Positions 59,275-64,000 of a stretch of 64,000 bases of DNA are shown in pieces (position 1 is the first letter of the stretch; each line of letters begins with the position of its first letter). The translations under genes and the position numbers were made by a program. The notes beneath the pieces are model-generated. The model did no database searches and was not told where the DNA came from. It saw only the letters and a program-made list of their open reading frames with translations. The stretch is from assembly GCA_018302815.1 (NCBI GenBank), contig JAGVZE010000007.1, positions 186,001 through 250,000 on the forward strand, given 5' to 3'. This stretch comes from Candidatus Woesearchaeota archaeon (GTDB lineage: Archaea > Nanobdellota > Nanobdellia > Woesearchaeales > ARS49).

Positions 59275-62200
59275 TTGAGCGAAAGAGTCATACGGATAGA
59301 TGCAACAGTTCTGGTATTCGCAGTACTGTTAGTCGTAGCGACAGGCATGCTATTCCTTAGTACAACCCCTGATTCGCCTACGGGAAATCTGGTCATACCG
59401 CCCGCAGCTCCAATGGACTGTCAGTTTGTAGCAGGCACAAGCTGCCCAGGCTTATTCACAAAGATATATGCGATGAGCAATGGAACAAACGCTCACGCGG
59501 AACTTCCAAATGAGACAAATTACGCCGTCAGCGTATGCTGCAGAGATACAACTGCAAGCAATGTCATTAGCACGACATCAGGTCCTGTCGCGCTCCATCT
59601 GAGCAATTTCACGAACGCTCATGCCGAAAGATTCCTCAACACCAACTATAACGTATCAGTATTCTTCAGCTCAGCACCAAACCAAGTGTTCTGTCTCAAT
59701 GTCGCGAACGGAAGCGGCACGTGTCCTGCTCTATACGGCTGTCTAGGAACGCTTTCAAATGAAACCAATGCCCATGTTGCCAATTGCAGCGCAGGCTCTG
59801 CGTACAATATAACTGTCTGTTGCAGCTTCGGAGGATTAATCACTGCATACTTCCATCCGGACCTCTCGTCAGGAAACCTTCTTAACGCGAATGGAAGCAT
59901 AAACGGCACGCTGATCGATAATGAAACGAGCTATCTTACCCAAACAATAACATATCTCAACTCAACAACGAACCGAAGGTTCCTTCGTTTCGAAGGATTC
60001 TTCAATCAAAGCGATGTCGACGCATCACTTCTTTTAATTCAATTCAATGATACTGCCGTTGCGATAAATACAAGCGGAGTAACAGGAGATAGCACAAACC
60101 ACAGCCTTTTCTTGCCCAGAGACACCGTATCAAATCTGGGAGTGCGCGTTTGCCCTCAATCGTTAAATTTGACAGTTACAAATCAGACGTGCACTAATGG
60201 ACTTGAATATTACGGACCGTTCCCGCAGACTATCAGTAATTTTACGGTTCTATTCGATGGCGGAGAATACCGCATCGACAACCTCACAAGCACAGGAGCA
60301 ATCCTGCTCATCATAGTTAACAGTACAATACTTGATAGCAATCTGACTAACAGCTCGGTTTTCAACAGCACAATCATCAATAGCACGCTCAATAATTCTC
60401 AGGTGAACATAAGCAACATCACCAATTCAACAATAATCAATTCCACAATTGTGAACTCGAGCAAGATAAACAGCACGATAATCAACAGCACAGTCATCAA
60501 CTCAACCAATTATCTATGCAACATGTCTGTCTCTACAGAAATAAACAGCCAGTGCACACAAAGCAATTCCTCAAACAGCAGCCTATCTGGAAGCAATCTT
60601 ACAAATTCATCTTCAGTCAACAGCACGATAATAGATTCGAACAAGATAAACAGCACGATGCACAATAGCACGATAACCCGTTCGACGAATATGAACTGCA
60701 CAATCTCGGGGTCAACTGAAAGCGGTTCGCTCTGCATCAATTCAAACGTGACCAATTCGACACTAGTCGATCTTACCGTCATAAACGCGAGCATAATCAA
60801 CGGATTCTGCAACAGCGGAACAATCGTGTTCCGCGGAAGTAATTTCCCCTGCCCAATCGCACTATTCGAATTCTTGCCAATGCAGACAACCACAGACAAG
60901 ACAGATTCACGCGATCCAGTCGCGGTCAGCGATACGTTCACTTATACAATCACTTTAACGAACAACGACAATGCGACCGCATTCAACGTGACTGTGAACG
61001 ACACATATCCTGCAGGAGTGACCTTCATCACGAGCAGCCCGCCTGCCACAGTAGGCGACAACTTCTTCGCACTTGGCAACATTACTGTCGGACAAACGGC
61101 CACAATCAACATAACAGTATTAGTTAACTCAGTACCCAATGGAACCGTGCTAGTAAACGATTATGTTCTGACTCACGTGCGCGGTTCAGGAATAGACTTT
61201 AACATAACAAACAGCACCACGACAACCGTGTTCGCGCTGCCTAATGTCACGACCAACAAGACCGATAATATCGACCCCATAATCAAAGGTCAATTGTTAA
61301 ATTATACGATATTTATAACAAACGATGGCGAAGAAGCAGCGTACAACACGACAGTCATAGAGACGTATCCAGCCGGCACGAGCTTTGTCAACTCAACAAT
61401 ATCACCTTCAAGCGGAAACAACATTTTCCTAATAGGCAACATATCGCCAAATGAGACAGCAAATATCACGATAACTCTTCTAGTGAACACAAGCGTTGCA
61501 AACAATACCGTGATAAACAATACGTACGAGGTAAATTTCACAGGATTCCTTGGCAACCAGCTAAGCGTTAGCAATTTAACTAATACAACAGTACTAGGAT
61601 TCCCGGACCTGATCATAAGCAAGACTGACAGCCCTGATCCAGTCACATTCGGAGGAACGCTTGTTTACACAATCAACGTTTTGAACAATGGCGATGAGAC
61701 CGCCAACAACACACTCGTAGCCGACATTTTTCCGGCAAACGTGAGCTATGTAAGCTCAAGCATAGCTCCATTGGATGCCAACAGCACGTACGACCTTGGC
61801 AACCTTGTTTCGGGACAATCTGTTAGCTTCACAATAACAGTTCTTGCGCCCACAATCACCAGCACAATCGTCAATTCAATCAATGTCAGCTTCATAAACG
61901 CGACCGGCGTCAACACAACCATCAATACCTCACAGGCTACTTTAGTAGTGCCGCCAAGCACCGGACAAGGAGGCGGAAGCAACTCAATGCAGCACGGACA
62001 AATATACAGCGGTCCAAGATCTTATGGACTGGATGGAGACAGCATACTAACTCCTTTGCTCTCACGGCTAGATAGCGTGCAGTTCAGCATGCAAGATGGA
62101 CTTCATACACTCACCGTTCTAGATGTATCGGCCAGCAAAGCGGTCGTCAGCGTGCAAAGCGCGCTTCAACAATTCGATATACTGCCTGACAAAACGCAAA

Positions 62201-62874
62201 CAATCGATCTTACTGGCGATGGAAAACTAGACCTTCGCGTGCGCATAGTCAAAATAGTACAAGGACAACAAGTTCAGCTGTTAATAGAGAAGATCAAAAC
62301 ACCCGTGACTATTGCTCAGCCAAGTCCAGTGGTCGAAGAAGAAATCGTTCCAACTTTGCAAGAACCAGCGCATCAAGAACCAGCATACGTCGGAGACGCA
62401 TACCAAACACCAATGCAGGAAAAACTAGCCAGAAACGAATCACGCAAATCCACGGGATTCCTTCTCACAGCAGTTATAATCTTCATAGCTCTTGCAATCC
62501 TTGCCACGATGGTTTGGAGCAGAAGACGCGGCGCAAAAGAAGAGACTGAAGCAGTACGGCCAGAACAACAATTTGTTCCTCCTTTAGTACCTGAACCAGA
62601 ATCAAATTACGTTCCAGAACCTGTTGTCGAGCATTTAGAAGAACCAGTTGAAGAGATAGAAATCGTGCACGAACCGAGCGTAAAAGAAGCCAAAGAACCA
62701 AAAGTTCCTAAACAGCCTAAAGCTCCAAAACAGACCAAGCCAAAAGCAATCAAAAAGACCAAAGAACAAGTATTGGCGGAAAAAGAAGAGCTCGCGCGAA
62801 AAAGACGAATGGCAGAGATAAAAGCGCGCATCAAGAAAGAAACAGCGAAAAGATTGCATAGACGGATAAACTGA
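59275..62874 (+). CDS. Giant signal-anchored surface protein with NST pentapeptides and DUF11 domains
   Basis: A 1199-residue protein. It has an N-terminal hydrophobic anchor (about 10-30), a beta-rich Cys region with repeats of the GTNAHAELPNETNY type, a pentapeptide ladder (about 348-509), three DUF11-like Ig-fold domains (about 540-890, each YTITLTNN...PAGVTF), a spacer, a C-terminal transmembrane helix (about 1061-1078) and a Lys-rich cytoplasmic tail with PKQPKAPKQTKPKA. TTG start with GAGGG ahead. An adhesin or S-layer-like protein. Confidence 0.85.
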   Translation: MSERVIRIDATVLVFAVLLVVATGMLFLSTTPDSPTGNLVIPPAAPMDCQFVAGTSCPGLFTKIYAMSNGTNAHAELPNETNYAVSVCCRDTTASNVISTTSGPVALHLSNFTNAHAERFLNTNYNVSVFFSSAPNQVFCLNVANGSGTCPALYGCLGTLSNETNAHVANCSAGSAYNITVCCSFGGLITAYFHPDLSSGNLLNANGSINGTLIDNETSYLTQTITYLNSTTNRRFLRFEGFFNQSDVDASLLLIQFNDTAVAINTSGVTGDSTNHSLFLPRDTVSNLGVRVCPQSLNLTVTNQTCTNGLEYYGPFPQTISNFTVLFDGGEYRIDNLTSTGAILLIIVNSTILDSNLTNSSVFNSTIINSTLNNSQVNISNITNSTIINSTIVNSSKINSTIINSTVINSTNYLCNMSVSTEINSQCTQSNSSNSSLSGSNLTNSSSVNSTIIDSNKINSTMHNSTITRSTNMNCTISGSTESGSLCINSNVTNSTLVDLTVINASIINGFCNSGTIVFRGSNFPCPIALFEFLPMQTTTDKTDSRDPVAVSDTFTYTITLTNNDNATAFNVTVNDTYPAGVTFITSSPPATVGDNFFALGNITVGQTATINITVLVNSVPNGTVLVNDYVLTHVRGSGIDFNITNSTTTTVFALPNVTTNKTDNIDPIIKGQLLNYTIFITNDGEEAAYNTTVIETYPAGTSFVNSTISPSSGNNIFLIGNISPNETANITITLLVNTSVANNTVINNTYEVNFTGFLGNQLSVSNLTNTTVLGFPDLIISKTDSPDPVTFGGTLVYTINVLNNGDETANNTLVADIFPANVSYVSSSIAPLDANSTYDLGNLVSGQSVSFTITVLAPTITSTIVNSINVSFINATGVNTTINTSQATLVVPPSTGQGGGSNSMQHGQIYSGPRSYGLDGDSILTPLLSRLDSVQFSMQDGLHTLTVLDVSASKAVVSVQSALQQFDILPDKTQTIDLTGDGKLDLRVRIVKIVQGQQVQLLIEKIKTPVTIAQPSPVVEEEIVPTLQEPAHQEPAYVGDAYQTPMQEKLARNESRKSTGFLLTAVIIFIALAILATMVWSRRRGAKEETEAVRPEQQFVPPLVPEPESNYVPEPVVEHLEEPVEEIEIVHEPSVKEAKEPKVPKQPKAPKQTKPKAIKKTKEQVLAEKEELARKRRMAEIKARIKKETAKRLHRRIN
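60316..60801 (+). repeat. NST-rich pentapeptide repeats in the surface protein
   Basis: In the reading frame of the surface protein (residues about 348-509) the 5-residue unit is x-N-S-T-(I/V), for example INSTIINSTVINST. Each unit contains an Asn-x-Ser/Thr sequon, so the array is a ladder of potential N-glycosylation sites. Two Cys-containing interruptions (NYLCNMSV, NMNCTISG) split it. Confidence 0.8.
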
Positions 62875-62937
62875 TTTTACAGATTCAATTACAGGCATGA
62901 TAAGTTTATTATACACAAAACTTACTTGCTTAAAGTT

Positions 62938-63876
62938 ATGACCTCTGAATTGAAATATTACTCATTGCCAGGAGAATTGACTGATTTAAAAGATTTTCAA
63001 GAGTTTACTGATTGGTTGTCGCCTGAGCCGAGGGTTATTTTTCAGGTCGCGCAAGGCCTTATTATTCACGATATGTGGGTTGAACGGTACGGCGCTAAAA
63101 TTAAAGCGAGCCCAAAGAGCGCCAAATGCAGCCCGAGCGCCAAAGATATTCTCGCGCAGGCATACAAGCTAAAAAACAGTTCTTTTGCACTGCCACGCAG
63201 CCTAGATGAACGCATTATTGGGTGCTGCAGAGAGTTTGCATTGCTTGCAACCGCATTGTTCAGGGCGAAGGGCAGGCCTGCGCGTGCGAGGTGCGGTTTT
63301 GCCTTGTACCTTGCATATCCCGGATTCTATGAAGACCATTGGGTGTGCGAGTATCACGATGGTAAGAACTGGATAGCAATCGACCCACAAATCGATCCGT
63401 TCCAGCAGAGCTCTTTTCAGAATTATGCAAATACGCAAAAAAATATCGATTCTGAATATAAAAAAATGCTTTTGACCCTTAATCCACTGAATGTCAGTTC
63501 TAAGCATTTTATTGATGCGGGAACAGCCTGGAAACTGTATAGAACAGGTAAAGTCGAACCGGACAAATTCGGCATCGGCGCAAATCCTAAAGAGTTCGGA
63601 CTTAAAACCCTGTATGGCTCATGGTTTATGCGAGGTCAACTCCTTCGGGATTTCGCAGCCCTCAACAAGGTTGAGACTGTGCCTTTTCTTGTACGCCTTG
63701 AAAAAAAGTTAGACTGGACTTCTTGGAGATTGGCTTCTGCAAACGATGATGAACTCACGAATAGCGATTTAAAATTACTTGATACAATCGCTAACTTGTG
63801 CGCAAAACCTGACGGGCGAATAACTGAAATAAACAAAACATACCAGAGCAATACTGGTCTTCATCCTTTATTGTAA
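62938..63876 (+). CDS. Transglutaminase-like cysteine protein
   Basis: A 312-residue soluble protein of the transglutaminase-like superfamily. The triad candidates are Cys96/97 (IIGCCREFALLATALFRA), His134 (YEDHWVCEYHDG) and Asp149 (WIAIDPQID). The family includes peptidases and crosslinkers; no signal peptide, so cytosolic. GTTTATTATAC about 27 nt upstream supports ATG 62938 over a TTG at 62926. A terminator follows the stop. Confidence 0.82.
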   Translation: MTSELKYYSLPGELTDLKDFQEFTDWLSPEPRVIFQVAQGLIIHDMWVERYGAKIKASPKSAKCSPSAKDILAQAYKLKNSSFALPRSLDERIIGCCREFALLATALFRAKGRPARARCGFALYLAYPGFYEDHWVCEYHDGKNWIAIDPQIDPFQQSSFQNYANTQKNIDSEYKKMLLTLNPLNVSSKHFIDAGTAWKLYRTGKVEPDKFGIGANPKEFGLKTLYGSWFMRGQLLRDFAALNKVETVPFLVRLEKKLDWTSWRLASANDDELTNSDLKLLDTIANLCAKPDGRITEINKTYQSNTGLHPLL

Positions 63877-63909
63877 CATAATTACTATGTTGTAAGAATA
63901 TCTTTTTTT
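63875..63909 (+). terminator. Terminator after the transglutaminase-like gene
   Basis: A 6-bp stem (AACATA/TATGTT, 5-nt loop) at 63875-63891 overlaps the stop codon, followed by TCTTTTTTT at 63901-63908. Confidence 0.55.
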
Positions 63910-63917
63910 ACTAAATC

Positions 63918-64000
63918 TCATGGAACAATAATCGTCTGCACCAATGGAACGCCAATCATCTGATTGCCGTCACGACACATGCTCATAATCGTTCCATATT
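63918..64000 (-). CDS. C-terminal fragment of an unknown protein
   Basis: At the right edge a minus-strand frame ends in MIGVPLVQTIIVP and TGA, about 26 residues visible. The open frame runs out of the window. The residues contain one Cys (SMCRDGNQ). It is not enough to name a family. Confidence 0.4.
   Translation of the reverse strand, partial: YGTIMSMCRDGNQMIGVPLVQTIIVP

Noticed and set aside
60316-60801. CRISPR array
   Set aside because: The repetition is at protein level (pentapeptides) and in frame; there are no constant repeats with unique spacers. No CRISPR or cas genes were seen in the window.

Overview
The window looks like the chromosome of a small-genome, anaerobic-type archaeon, probably of the DPANN kind; this is inference from gene content. 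The markers are archaeal topoisomerase I, FtsZ, NucS, ATP-dependent DNA ligase, XPD-like and Hel308-like helicases, TFS, aEF1B, diphthine synthase, an S13e-type ribosomal S15 protein, an archaeal Ser-His signal peptidase, and TATA boxes about 27 nt before many start codons (leaderless genes). Genes are packed tightly on both strands, and at least eight convergent pairs overlap at their stop codons. Where genes do have leaders, the ribosome-binding site is typically GAGGTG or GGGGG.

Layout. 0-9.3 kb: a lipoprotein fragment, a membrane-anchored Lon-type (S16) protease, topA, and the first of two M64-type metalloprotease/membrane-partner cassettes. 9.3-13.7 kb: a UbiB-like kinase with a phasin-like partner, and a MoxR ATPase/VWA pair. 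13.7-20.2 kb: a tail-to-tail RHH/PIN pair, a SpoIIM-like protein, an Lrp regulator, and a vapB-vapC-phosphoesterase-MFS chain. 20.2-29.2 kb: tmk, a nucleotide-kinase-like protein, nucS, the second M64 cassette, and a signal peptidase-TFS-hydrolase-UPF0235 operon divergent from an NMD3-like gene. 29.2-38.3 kb: a membrane-spanning wHTH regulator, secreted coiled-coil proteins and lipoproteins, rtcA, a 969-residue coiled-coil protein, zinc ribbon-aEF1B and a lipoprotein FKBP. 38.3-44.6 kb: an XPD-like helicase, a wHTH gene followed by three small paralogues, rps15, and a membrane protein with an in-frame TGA.

44.6-59.2 kb is the most unusual part. It holds four tRNA genes (Gln-CTG, Gln-TTG, Arg-GCG, Ile-GAT). 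Three of them are accompanied by partial tRNA copies that are interrupted, often in the T-loop, by palindromic two-hairpin inserts. LAGLIDADG homing endonuclease genes converge on the 3' ends of two of them. The tRNA-Ile gene carries two 19-nt bulge-helix-bulge introns. One homing endonuclease gene is split by an IS200/IS605-type insertion. The same region holds ftsZ, dphB, lig, a diguanylate cyclase (rare in archaea) and a Hel308 homologue that lacks its first motor domain. 59.3-64 kb: a giant surface protein with an NST-rich pentapeptide ladder and three DUF11-type domains, then a transglutaminase-like protein.

Taken together, core information-processing genes are interleaved with a large surface/secretion complement (five likely lipoproteins, several signal-anchored proteins, three secreted or membrane proteases). 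That would suit a host-attached or particle-attached lifestyle, which is inference. The best candidates for something undescribed are the tRNA 3'-end/T-loop palindrome system with its convergent homing endonucleases, the duplicated M64 cassette, and the wHTH plus tandem small-paralogue locus.
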